Below, in pieces: positions 1 to 12,200 of a DNA stretch of 60,000 nucleotides. The notes beneath the pieces are model-generated. The model was not told the DNA's origin. It made no database searches and was given only the letters and a program-made list of their open reading frames with translations. Source of the DNA: Lineus longissimus. Lineage: Eukaryota > Nemertea > Pilidiophora > Heteronemertea > Lineidae. Every line of letters begins with the position of its first letter. Within the stretch, counting starts at the first letter, position 1. Made by a program: the position numbers and the translations under genes. The stretch is from positions 1,242,001-1,302,000 of the forward strand of contig NC_088317.1 in NCBI RefSeq assembly GCF_910592395.1, written 5' to 3'.

Positions 1-131
1 CAAGATATTGCCAAAGTTGAAGCCCCTGTTGTTGTGGTAACGATTCTAAAGAACTGCGAGCTGCGTTGAGATGAGATTCTGTAGGATGGTTGTTGTTGTT
101 GTTGTTGCCATAACATATGCTATTATTCCAG

Positions 132-253
132 TGCTGGCTGGACCACGACAAACCCATCCTGAAGCAGGTCGGGTCTCCGCACGAATTAAACTTCAGGTTT
201 GGTGTGAAGTTCTACATCCAGGACCCCGCACTTCTAGAGGAAGAGTTAACAAG
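132..253 (+). CDS. FARP1/2: FARP exon F1-a (first of two mutually exclusive copies)
   Basis: A 122-bp exon between acceptor tattattccag and donor AAG|gtacgg. Frame 0 in, two bases left out. It encodes part of FERM lobe F1, beginning [18 protein letters not shown] and ending ALLEEELTR. Vertebrate FARP1 has the same segment (WLDLLKPIVKQ to LQEELTR). The trailing AG completes Arg with the A that opens exon 2842. A second copy of the same length follows 73 bp later. Confidence 0.88.
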
Positions 254-3200
254 GTACGGTATGACGTCATCCGATGAAGAAAATTATTAATCCGAATATT
301 AACATATTTGATTGTTTTTGTTCCAGTGTTGGTTGGACCATGCAAAACCGATTTTAAAACAGGTCGGCTCACCTCACGAGCTAAATTTTCGATTCGGCGT
401 AAAATTTTATACGCCCGACCCTGTGCTTTTAGAAGATGAGTATACGAGGTAGGTCCCGGCATGTCTAGCACCACCTGGTGGCTGACGTCATGGTGATATG
501 CTTGTTCCCGTGGTTGAAGGTTATCAATGGCCACTTGCCAGTCATGTAACTCCTCTGTTTCTTGGGCAAAAACGTTATTTTAATGATTAGAAATGATACT
601 GTAAGATAGGTCAGGAGCTGTCACGTCCTGCTTTGAAATATGTGACTGTTCCTGACCAGATTTACAGTAACTGTTTATAATGCTATTTACAGTATTTGTA
701 AAGGAAGAAAAGGTATCAACTGTGTCATCTTGCCATTGATTGATTGCACCACGACAGACGTCAGCGCCGCCTGGTGCTAGTGCTGTTAGACACTAGCCAC
801 GCACGACTGGATCTACATCCTCCTATCAGCTGCTATTCATTTCAATCTTCGTACGCCAAGGTCATGAATGCGTTGTCATTTTCAAAAAGGAGCTGTTGTT
901 GTGACATCAGGGGTAGGCACTGTCTCTACTAATCACCACTGGCCTTTCATCCAGGAGCATAGCATTAAATGCCACGATGACCTAGACTCTCGTCTTACCA
1001 GTTGTCTGAGTGAGATGATCAGGAGTCGAGTCAGATTCTTGATCCTCAGCAGCTCTGAGCCATTGATCTGACTATGCGATTGTGACCTTGGCTGTTTATT
1101 TCACCGCACTAGGTTTTCCATTGTTGTCCAAGCAGACACGTTTTGGGTGGATCGCTTCGTCATCACTATCTCCTGAAATCTTCGTAGATAATCGCTTAGA
1201 AAGCTTTTGACTTTGAACTCGCTGATAATTTCATCAAATTGAAAGTTCTGAGAGGTGACGTCCGATTTGGGTCGTGAGGGGGGAGTTGATCAAAGGGTGG
1301 TGCACTCCAACGGGTTGCCAATGAGTTTACAGTAGTTGTGACTCCAGAATTTTGAGCAGCAAGAAAAATGAAATAAAAAGTACGAAATTTTTTAAAGATT
1401 TTTTTTGTTTTTCACATCAAGATAATCATCTCCAATCACTGTTCTCTGTTATTCACTAGCGCTTGCTCTCAGATCTCTGCAAACCACTGCGCTTCCACAG
1501 ACGTTGTTGTGAGTGGTGTGATGTCGTTTGTCAGTGCGTGACCATGTTTGAGTGTCGAAACTGTACAATTTTTTCCAGTTTAGCGAAAGGTTTGTAGTCG
1601 TTTGTACCTGAGTAGGGGTCAGAAGCCTTGAATTCACTTTAGAATTTGTAAGAAAGTGTAACATGTGGCCAGTTGTCGAGTCTCAACTCTAGTTTACAAT
1701 AAGTTTTGTGTCTCAGCTGTTTCAGTCAATGAGGAACAAAAAGTAAGGGGTAGAAATCATAATTTTGTCTTGAATATTGCCACGATGAAGGACAATCGCT
1801 ATTCTCACACCAACCGTCAACGCTCCTGCATCGGCAACATTGGAAAACCTTTGCAAAAGCTGTAAACCGCCAAAAAAATTCGCCTTTTTTTGTGATTTGT
1901 GAAAATTTTCATATTTTGGCAGATTATGGAATTTTCCGAACATTTTTTTTTCATTTCCCAAAAAGTTGTATTGAGTTTTTGTAAAAAAATTTTTTTGATT
2001 TTTTCACAAATTTTTTGTGGATTTTGATTTTTGCAAATCATGAACATTTCTGAAAAGAATTCCGGAAAAAAATTTTTTTTGGGACATGATGAAATTTTGA
2101 AATTTCTTGAAAAAATCCTAAATTTTTTGTTTTTTTGCAAATTCTGCAAAAATGAAAATTGACCGGTTAACAGTCGTCTGTAATGTTTTATGTCTTCACT
2201 TTGTTAATGATGAACTTGACTTTCAGTTTTCTACTGTTTCATATTGCGACACCGTGCAAGAATGTTATTCCGTTCTGTCCAAACACCATCTCCGTCCTGT
2301 TGATACATATCACCTGCATGATACATCGCAGCACTATAAGTGCACATTCATACACATCAAACTCGCTCCTGTATTTCATGTACAGTTCAAATGCATTTCC
2401 ATACTTCATGATTCTACACCTGATTTCTGTCCTTGTTCAACAAACACATGAATATGTCTTGATCTTGTGCTTGTCTTGAATAAGATAACAGCATACTGTT
2501 CCTGTCCTTGTCTTTGTCTCATTCCTTTACGCCACATCAATTAATCTGTCTTTGAATCTTGTTGACATTTTGTCTTAAAAACACCCTTGGGGTAAACCTG
2601 ATGGTACGGTCATAAGGTATTGCATTGTTGTAACAGTTGGAAAGGTGTGATTTTGTCTGAGTTTTGACATCACTTTTGCGCATACCCAAGTGAAACTCAA
2701 CACCACCTATTGGGATGCTGATACCCTATTGAGCGCAGTTCCCTGGTTCCTTGTGTTCTGACACCGAAATAACCAACTGAAAGTCTCCACAATGATGATC
2801 CCGCGGTTGATGATTCACGCACGACGTCCTTCTCTCTCCAGATACCTGTTTGCCCTCCAAGTGAAACGTGACCTCCAGTCAGGCACCATGCCTTGTAATG
2901 AAAACACTGCTGCACTACTCGTTTCTTATATAACACAAGGTAAGTCAAGGTGTGGAACAAAGAGGGCGCATCAGACAAACGCCCAAACACAGAAAGCAAG
3001 CCCCCATGTCAAAATAGCAAGAAATGCATCTGAGCTAGTTCCTCTGTGCAGCAATAAGGCTGTTATCAGTTACAGGTTTTTCAAGCTGGCAACACAGATC
3101 ATTTAATGTAGGGCCTGGATAAGGAAAGAACTAGGCCTTATTGCTTTCAAGATAGAGATATGAATTGTCGTTTTACCCTAACTGTTATTAGAGTAGCCAA

Positions 3201-6200
3201 CTTTTTATTGCTGGTGACAGATGTGAGATTGATATCATGCAGGTTATGGAGAGGAGCAACGTGCCTGTGCATCTTTCCAACGGCTTTGTATTTGAATATC
3301 AGATATGATTATTACTGATTGAGTTTGTTAATGTGGGCACCGCGTACTGAGTATATTATGTTGCCCAGAACCAAAAGTTTATCGACCTAAATTTTTCTTT
3401 TAGCGGAACTAGGCGATTACATTGATGACTTTACAGACCAGAGCTACCTATCCACATGTAAAATCGTCCCCAATCAAACAATAGAAGAAAAAATAATAGA
3501 ATATCATAAAAGGCATACGTAAGTACTGGTCAATTAAGGGGTGAGATGGATATTAACCCCCTGGCTGAACTTGCCGAGTATCTATGATTGTTCCATGGAT
3601 ATTTCAAAAACATCCAAGAAAGTGTAAGGCAAGGGGACTCTTCCTCTCCCCATCTCTTCATCACCTCTAGAAACAGTCGCATCTGGAGATTACCAGGCTT
3701 CAATGTCTCAAAAGGCTGTCTGATGTAGCCTGATTGTGTAAGGCAAGGGGATCTGTTGTCTCCCATCTTTTCAACGCCTCTAGAAATGAAACGTTTCAGT
3801 TCCTTTCCCTATATCGGGATTGCCCCTAAATCTATTTGCAAATTTCAGAGGGCAGACTCCTGCCGATGCAGACTTCAATCTTTTAGACACGGCGCGGAAA
3901 GTCGAGCTGTACGGTATTAAGATGTACCCAGCCAAGGTAAGGGTAGGTTTGAGGAAAGCCTGGCAGCTCCTGTTATTACTAAATCTCTCTTCGTGTTTCA
4001 ATGAGATACCAGGTTTTGGGGTCATCATCAATTGCCATGTTGTATCGAGCGAGGTGAAGAATTGCCATATCCAAGTCTCACTGTGAAAGTTTTTCTGATA
4101 TTACTTGCCTAACTGATTTGGGCATATATAATAATCTGCTCTACCAACATTGATGACCTAAAAGCTGGAATCTTAGCCCTCTTGCTCAAAATAACTTGTC
4201 GTCACTGCATCCTACCTAGCAACTATGAAAATCGCTTAGCAACTTAAGAGTAAATGCTTAGCAACCCACAACAGTTGCTACGCAACCTAGAGTAAATGCT
4301 TAGCAACTAACAGGCAACCACCTCCTATGGCACTAGCATGCTACCTGGCCTGTTACAAAGCAACAGAGTCTTGCAAGTGCTTGCCATCCAAATTTGCACA
4401 ACGAGAATTCACACCCCACCATTTTTGCATGGATTTGTAATCTGCAACAAAGCACACCATATTTCAGTTTACCTTTGTCAGGCTTCAAAGCACCATTTTT
4501 ATTGACCTCTCTCCATTGTATATAATCCCTGATTACTTCCTTCAATTTACCTATTGTGGGCTAAATTATTTTGAGCAATACGGCGTCATCTGTTTTCATT
4601 GTTGTGTGTTGTTAGTTTCAGTCATGTACTCAGATGGGTTTGGTGCTGATTGGCAGGCTTTTGTATGGCAGATTGATCTAAAGGACGTCAAATGCAGAAA
4701 TTAAATGCTTGAGAAAACTTGGTCAACAGTCCACCAAGGCCCTCTTGGGCATTGATCTCCCATACAGAGCTTGTCATCGATTTCACCTGGCTTGATCGCA
4801 ACAAACCCATCATTAGATTAGATCATTTAGACAAATAAACCAAAGATCTGTTTCAATTCTTCATATTTAGAAAAATCCACCCAATTGTTTTGATTGGCGA
4901 TGACATTATCCTGCATGATTGAATCCACAGATTAGACCCAACCTCACCACCCCGTTACTCTATATACACAGGCTTTCCAATATCATAATCCCCATTTGTC
5001 AACTCCATCACAGATCAAACCTAGAGCAGGCCAATCGCTTTTGCTATGAAGCACCACCTTCAAAACCCAATAGAGAATCTTAAAATCGGCCACTGTAATG
5101 GTCTATTAGGGAGCTGGCAGACTTATGCTCAAAGGTGGAGGAACTAAGTAACAACCTGTCTGAATTCAAATGTATACCCTCAACAAGGGAATTCTATATT
5201 AGGAAACAATCGTAACTGCTCTATTTTTGATTTGCAATGTAAGATATTGTCTAGTAAAACCACTCAGAAGAAAACCCTTAAACGAATAATGTTGTGACGT
5301 GAAAGTGATGTGAAGGTCCCTTTGGCCACAAACCTTAAAACCTTGTGACTGCAGAAAAAGCAACAAAAATATCCTCTCTTGTCTACATAAAACGGAAACA
5401 TTTGTGGCCTTGAGGAACCCGAGGCCTATATTTGATCTAAAAAAAGGGAAACACCTTTGATATTTGAGATGTGTTTTCTTGAGTGTCGTCATGCAGTAGG
5501 CCTACCTAACCTAACCCAGCTCAGCTACACAATCGTAAAGCAGTTCCTCTGTGATATAATCCCAATGCTATTTGTCTAGAAACTCCACCTACAGTTGGCT
5601 AAGCTTACAGATGCGTATGGTATAACAGAGCTGTTAGGCCTTGGAACCAATGTAGTTCAGAATGGAGGTGGTAAACATAGAAACGATCGACTTACTCTTG
5701 TTCGAATATTATCATGTCCGTGTTATCAAAGGGCAGCAGGCTCAACTAACGTGCCTGTCATCAGCTTTTGACGAAACATGCTGCTAAAATAACAGAAATT
5801 TGCCTGAGGGGAGGGGGTTGCTGCCATGTTTGAACCTTGCGAGTCGAAAGGTTGAAAATTAAAGTAGGTTTATGGTACGGACTCAATCAGGCTTTTCAAA
5901 GTCAAGACCTCGTCAGTCATGATGGTGTACTCGGTCTTCACCAGTGCTTGAAGGAAACTATTTCAACAAATATTGTCACATTTCATATTTGATAATCATT
6001 CCAGGACCATGAAGGTGTTCCATTAAACCTTGCCGTAGCACACATGGGCGTCCTAGTATTCCAGAACTATACTAAAATCAACACATTCTCATGGGCAAAA
6101 GTACGGAAACTCAGCTTTAAACGGAAGAAGTTCTTAATAAAGCTCCATCCAGAAGGATATGTAAGTATGCTTCTTTAACCCTTTCTGGTGTGCGGTCAGT

Positions 6201-9200
6201 TTTTGTGCAGAATGATCTGTGTACATACATTTCGAAGAACAGTCTGGCTGTGCTGACACGTACGACCATTTTATGGTGCAGTGGCAAGTCCACTGATCAA
6301 AATTATCTGCCCCGGAGTCTCTATACGTGGGCAGGCCCAAGATCCCACACATTTGATTCTGTAAAGAAGTGACCGCTGGACTCTGAAGGGTTAATTTCTA
6401 TTTTGTGCATCTGTTATCTTATCGCTTATGGTAATCAGTAATCTGTGCATGTCGCTTCTTAATCCATAGTCCTTTTGTCTTAGTCGGGTAGAACATCTTA
6501 AGTGCTTCGCAAACAAGAACTTTGTGCCTGTCATCTTCCGGAAATGGTGACAAGGTTGAATTGGGCAGGATTTGATTGGGAAAAGTTTGGAAACGTCCCC
6601 TTCAAATTTCATTTCTTTGCCATTCCATGATAGATCTTGTTTCTTTGACTTCCTTCCTCCTCTAGAATACCCCTAATCTCACTCACTATTCCAGTTCTTG
6701 TCTCTTATTTCCAGTTTCATTGGCCTAACTTGGACGTCTACGAGGTACTTATCTCGGTCTAGACACTGTTGCCATGGCATTCTGTCACCATGGTTTCTTA
6801 AAAAGTGTTCTAAATGTGACCCTGTCTGGCTGAAATGTTATGAACGACATTTCCGATGTGAATGTTCCTACATTGCATGATTATGTTCTCCAGTGAAAAA
6901 CTGGCAGTAACGCAAGAAGAAACATAATGCCCTTGTTGCCAAACCTTTCTGATAACTTACCAATGATGTCCATGAATTCATCAGAATGTCCCAATTTTTC
7001 GCGACGCCGTACATTTGGCCAGAATGGGTTACACTGAGTTGCATACTAACTGATGGAGGTAGTAAGATGTCCCAACTTTACAGGGAAGATAAAACAAAGT
7101 GTTGTGGAAATTATAATGAATATCTGATGCACCATAGTGGCTCCAAATAGGTTTGTATAACCTTGACCTCGTCCTTGGCGGCTCTCTTGGTCTATCCCTT
7201 TGACCTTCTCACTCAACATCACTTCCCTCTCAAATCTCACTACCTCTATCATGGAATGACATCGTTCTTCACCCAAATTAATCATTTAATTCTTCTGTTA
7301 GGTCTGAGCATTTCTTTAGTTACGAGTATCTTGTACAATTCTTAAGCCTGTTCACCCAAGAATGCAAACTTTCTCTAGACATAGCTATAGATGGATAGCT
7401 GATCCTACTTTTTTGCAGCAGTGATCTTTTTTCAATTCGATGATGGAATGCTTTATATTTAGATAGAAATCTTGATCTTGTGTGTCATTAATGGTCTACG
7501 GTACAAGGATGGTCTTTGAATTGTCATCTAAGGAAAGAGTATTGAATGTCATAAGAGTATGGATATAGAGTCTGCAAGTCTGTGGAACGCTTAGAAATAC
7601 GATATAAGCCATTCAAGATGGATGGTGTTTTTGTCATCAGGACTCTACTATGTGTAATTGTGTGTTTTACCTCAGAGACAAAAGTCAGATACTCTATTTG
7701 AGCTTGAATGTCTTAAACAATACCTTTTCCAATATTTTCCAAATTGCTAGACTGCTTTCAGTTCCATTTTGCCGTCTTTACTGGAATGGCTTATTTTCAA
7801 GTTTTGGCATGCTTTGTAAGATCTCTTGAATTTCATAAGCTGATGTGTAGGGTTCTCAAGCAGTAACCAAATCATCTTTCCTTGATCGAGCACAATGAAT
7901 AAACCTGTTAGGCCTTCTAGATTGTTCCTTGCATTTTCTTGGTGGTGATTCTTGTAGTTTAATTGCTCGTTTTCAACCAGTTTATACTCCTGAAAAGCTA
8001 CAGCAATTTCTGATGAAATCTCACCCTTGTAGCATTGACAAGCTGATATAGTTTGTCTATTAGTCTGAGTTCTTAAGTTACGATTGCATGGTTTGAGCAA
8101 TTACTTTGTTTTCTCCGCTTTTTACGCATTTTACCATAATCATATGTCCTGTGAGTGGTATCCATAGTGATATGTCGTCCGCTCCTGTTTGTGCGATGAT
8201 TCCCACCATGATTTAGTCATGTGATGTCATTTGTAAACCTCCCAAAAACGCTTTTAGGCTGTTTCTTGAATGTTTGTTTGTGACCCATTAGTATGATAAG
8301 TGGCATCAAACCATAGCTTTACAGATTCCTGTTGAATTTTTGATTTTGATGACCTCAACTTGGTGGTGTAAGCTGTACAAATAGCATCCAAGTTATTGAC
8401 TTTCGGTGCATTTTGCCTTCATTCAAGATCATTATCTTGACTAAAGTCCTGAACAGGTTTTTGATTCTCCAATATTATTGCTTCAAAAAAACTTCAGTCC
8501 CATGGAGAATAAAAATATGTGCCAAATTCAGCATTATAAATCAATCTTTTGTTTTTGCAGATGGACGCCACCTTGGTAAGAATGACCTTTGACCTCCTGT
8601 AGTCCGTTCTGATTGGTTGATTTGGTTATTATTATTATGTAAATTATATTAGTAGGCTGTGTGTTAACGTTTTCTCCACTGTTTCTTTTACAAGGTCACT
8701 GTTCATGTTAGAAGACTTAGTGTACCATCACCGAATATTACAATCAACACGTGATAGCCTCCTAGTCTTGTTAGTAATCGCTTCATCACCTAACAATTAG
8801 TTGGACAAAATTGCGGCTTTAGCAAATGATTTCAAGTAAAGACATCTGTCTGTCAACCTCCTCGTATCAGGTGATAGCGTAATTGCCCAGTAAACATCTT
8901 TACAACATCTAAACAAGGTTTCAGGATCTTAAAGTCACTTTAATGAGTGAGGGGACTGTTATTAACGATATATGATATAAGGACGGGATTGGACTTCTTG
9001 GGGTAAGGTGCTGGTGACGACATCCCTGGAACTGGACTTGTACCAATATCCAAGTTTTAATTATTCCACCCCAGGTTTTGCAGGATGTTTACATGATCAC
9101 TAAGAAAAAGCGAAAAGCGCCACTGAAAGTTATGACTGTAAGATATAGTTGTGTTTGGCATGTTGGTGTGGAAAAGGGGTGTCGCTGAGCTGGGATGGAA

Positions 9201-12200
9201 TTCCCAAGAGGGAAGCAAAATGAAATGTGGTGAAACAACTGTGGTTGAGAATGAGGTCATTTTGAGAATAGGTTATAGCGCTTGTGCATGACATATCAAA
9301 CTAGCATGGTAGGTGACTGGTGTAGGCATTTAGATTTGGTATGGGCCGTTATTGCAAAGTTAGAAAATAGAAACATTCAAGACTCATGTGCTTCGGAGAA
9401 TTGGATAAAGACTCGTGTTGAGTCTATTCATGTCCTGGTTTGTGAAGTGGTGCTCTGTGATTTTGAAGTCAATTGTTTGAGTTGTCAGAATAACGTCGAG
9501 TATGTTTCAGTGTAAATTCGGTGAATAATTCATCATTTTGATTTTCGAGAAATTTGATTGTACGTTAAAAGATGCTTAAGAGTAAAAGGCACTCTGCAAG
9601 TGAGTGGCTTTTGCAAATGTGACCATGACAACATAATGACTGTGATGTCGCTGATTGGTTGGAAGCAATCAGTTGTCGTGTTGTCATGGTAACATGGCAG
9701 GTTGCAGCCACAACCTTGTTCGTTTGTGGAGCGCTTTATAACAAAGAGAAGTGAGAGTTGGCCGAAGATGAGAAGTTTAGGACAACGTTGTTCACGGTGG
9801 TTTTGGAATAAAAAAAGCCAAAAAGGAAAGTCGGAAAAATCTCCGTCGGTGAAACTTCTATCAGGCGACGAGGACATGGCCATTTTTGCATGAGGATTAC
9901 CTGAATGTAATGTCCCCCCTCAGGCGTAGTCGCTCGGCATCGGAAAACCTCTAAGAAGCTATAAAACTTGTAATCCCTCATCTGTAACTAGACGCCAAAT
10001 CCCCAATATCTTTGGAACCAGGCTACCTTCCTGTTACTTGGTTACCATGGCAACAAAGAATGTTTGAGTCAAAGAATCAATCGTTGCTTTTGCCTTTGAA
10101 TGAAAGTAATGGTACCTTTGTTGTTTCGATGAAACATGAGGCCATATAATTTGACCTTTAACCCTCCAAAGAGTTTGGAATTCCTTCAAGAATGAAATGT
10201 TACAAAATCCTTTCAAGGACTCAATTCACTTACAAAATATTTATCCTTGAAAATTTAGATTAAAAAAACCATAGTCATGTTCTCAAGTTTTGGTTTTTCC
10301 TTTCAAATAAAGCCAGGCAATTCTCCTGATTTTGACATTTTGTAGCATTTTGGAAAGGCCCTACCTCTGTGGTCCCCATTTAAAAACGTGAGTCGAATTC
10401 TGAAGACATTGTTTGCTTATTTTTGTCAAAATTCAAACCAATGCCATTGCTCCATACGTTTGCTAAATTCGCAACAATCCTTACGAACAAAAATGTCCAT
10501 TTCAAAACATTTTAAAACTTCGTTTTTTCTGCTGTGGAGGTTAGATTTTAAAAGCTTGAACTAATTCTTTAACTTTTTTCCATTAGTCATGTTAGAGGAT
10601 TTGGCTTTCATTCTATTATTTTTTCTCAAGGCGAGGGGTAAAGTTTCTTGATTTTGCTGCTGAGATAAAATTTTCAGATTTGATATAAGCTGAGCTTCAA
10701 CTATTAGCTCTGTTAAATTCAATTATTGATTAAAGATTACCAAAAAAGCAAGAGTTTGTTTTGGTAGCCTGCCATTTACTCTGGGCTAATCAACAAATCT
10801 TTGATAAAGAACACCTGCAAATTTGATCAGAGTCGATCAGAATTATAGCAAATCTGTCAAGTCATTTTGTGCTACCAACCATCTCAAAAACACCTTTGAC
10901 TGTTTGCTAGACTGAATAGTCTACTAGCCCAATGCGCTCTGCAGTTCGTGTGATATAGAACTCTCTCCCTTTCATCCTCCCCTCTTCTCATATTTTCTCT
11001 CTTTTTCTAGTCCGACGACTCTAGTGAACTTCAGGTAGAAATTTTGGCCAATGTTTCTCAAGACTGACAAGTGTTTGCATTAGATCTCTCTTGTTGAATA
11101 CGACTTTAATCCATGCAATTATGGCTATAGTTGTCCCAAAGTTGAGGCTGAAATCAAAACTGAAATCAATTTCTTTTTATGTCTTCCCGATATATCCAAG
11201 AGAGATCCAATGACATTGCTTCAATATCTAATGTGGATGTTCTTGTCAGAGAAACTAAAAGCCTGAAGATGTGAAACCAGTTTGTCAAGCTTTACTGATT
11301 GAAAAATTTCGCTTCCAGAGTACAATTTGACCTACTAAGGTTGTGTGTCCCAGCTTTTCCAAGTCACCAAGACTTGGGCTACTTCTTTACCTATACTGAC
11401 AGACAACACATCCGAAAGATTTACAAAGCACTGCACAATCCTTCCTTACAATAATGTGATGGTGTATTAACCATTCTGACACCATTCGATGCAACCACTT
11501 CTAAACTACAACAATAATGTGAAACATCCCCAATCTCTGAACGCATGTTTTTCATAACAATTGGTCATGAACGTAACTTTGTGAATTAAAATAGGGTCCA
11601 ACCCCACCTTGAATGGATTTTGTTTCAAACTAGCTTGATTGTGTCGCTTCAACAGTTTTATGGTGTCCATTTCTAGCTGGGGGCCTTTTCTTCATGATGG
11701 GCATGATATTTGAAGCTTAACATCAGTTAGGTCTAATATCAGCCTCTTGGAGGTCATTGTGAGGGTATTGCTCTATATATTAACGATATCATAAGTAATG
11801 ATGAAGTTTCGCCGTTTTCATCTCAGACCACGCTGTGTTGTCGATTACTGAATGATTAATCAAGAGACAAGATATTGTCTTTCCCATTTCCGCTCCAGGG
11901 GCAAGTCGGAGATTGATATTTCTAAAGAGACAGACTTATGATATGGAATCCTCTCTGGAATAAACTCCCTTGATGCCCACGCATTGAAATTCTATCTGAC
12001 CATCTCATGAGAAGTTCAAGGTGCATTTTATAGACTGCTTTTCTAGTTTGGGATGAAAGTTAAAGTTTGAATTGTAGACTGTGCGGGGCTGTAGCCAAAT
12101 GGAGAGGTAATTTAAAGTATATCACTGCAGAACACGTTTTTCTTGCATATTTCAACTCGGTTTGCGCCAAAATAGGTTGAAAATCTCCTTGGTCAGATTC

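Larger units (their letters stand above)
8576..11010 (+). other. FARP1/2: Intron with two X-box-like motifs
   Basis: Two RFX X-box-like 14-mers (9680-9693 and 10041-10054) flank a short open frame at 9702-9893. A direct AGGTCA pair (- strand sense) lies at 8583-8595. Otherwise no supported coding sequence. Confidence 0.45.

Noticed and set aside
1817-2149. 110-codon Lys/Phe-rich frame on the - strand
   Set aside because: Arises from A/T homopolymer-rich DNA.
4201-4330. cttagcaac repeats considered as a CRISPR-like array
   Set aside because: Units are short, irregular and degenerate, with no regular spacers, in a eukaryotic intron.
9702-9893. Short Lys/Ser-rich open frame ([31 protein letters not shown])
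   Set aside because: Composition looks coding-like, but it ends in a stop without a suitable donor and no acceptor of the right phase precedes it. Kept only as context for the X-box finding.
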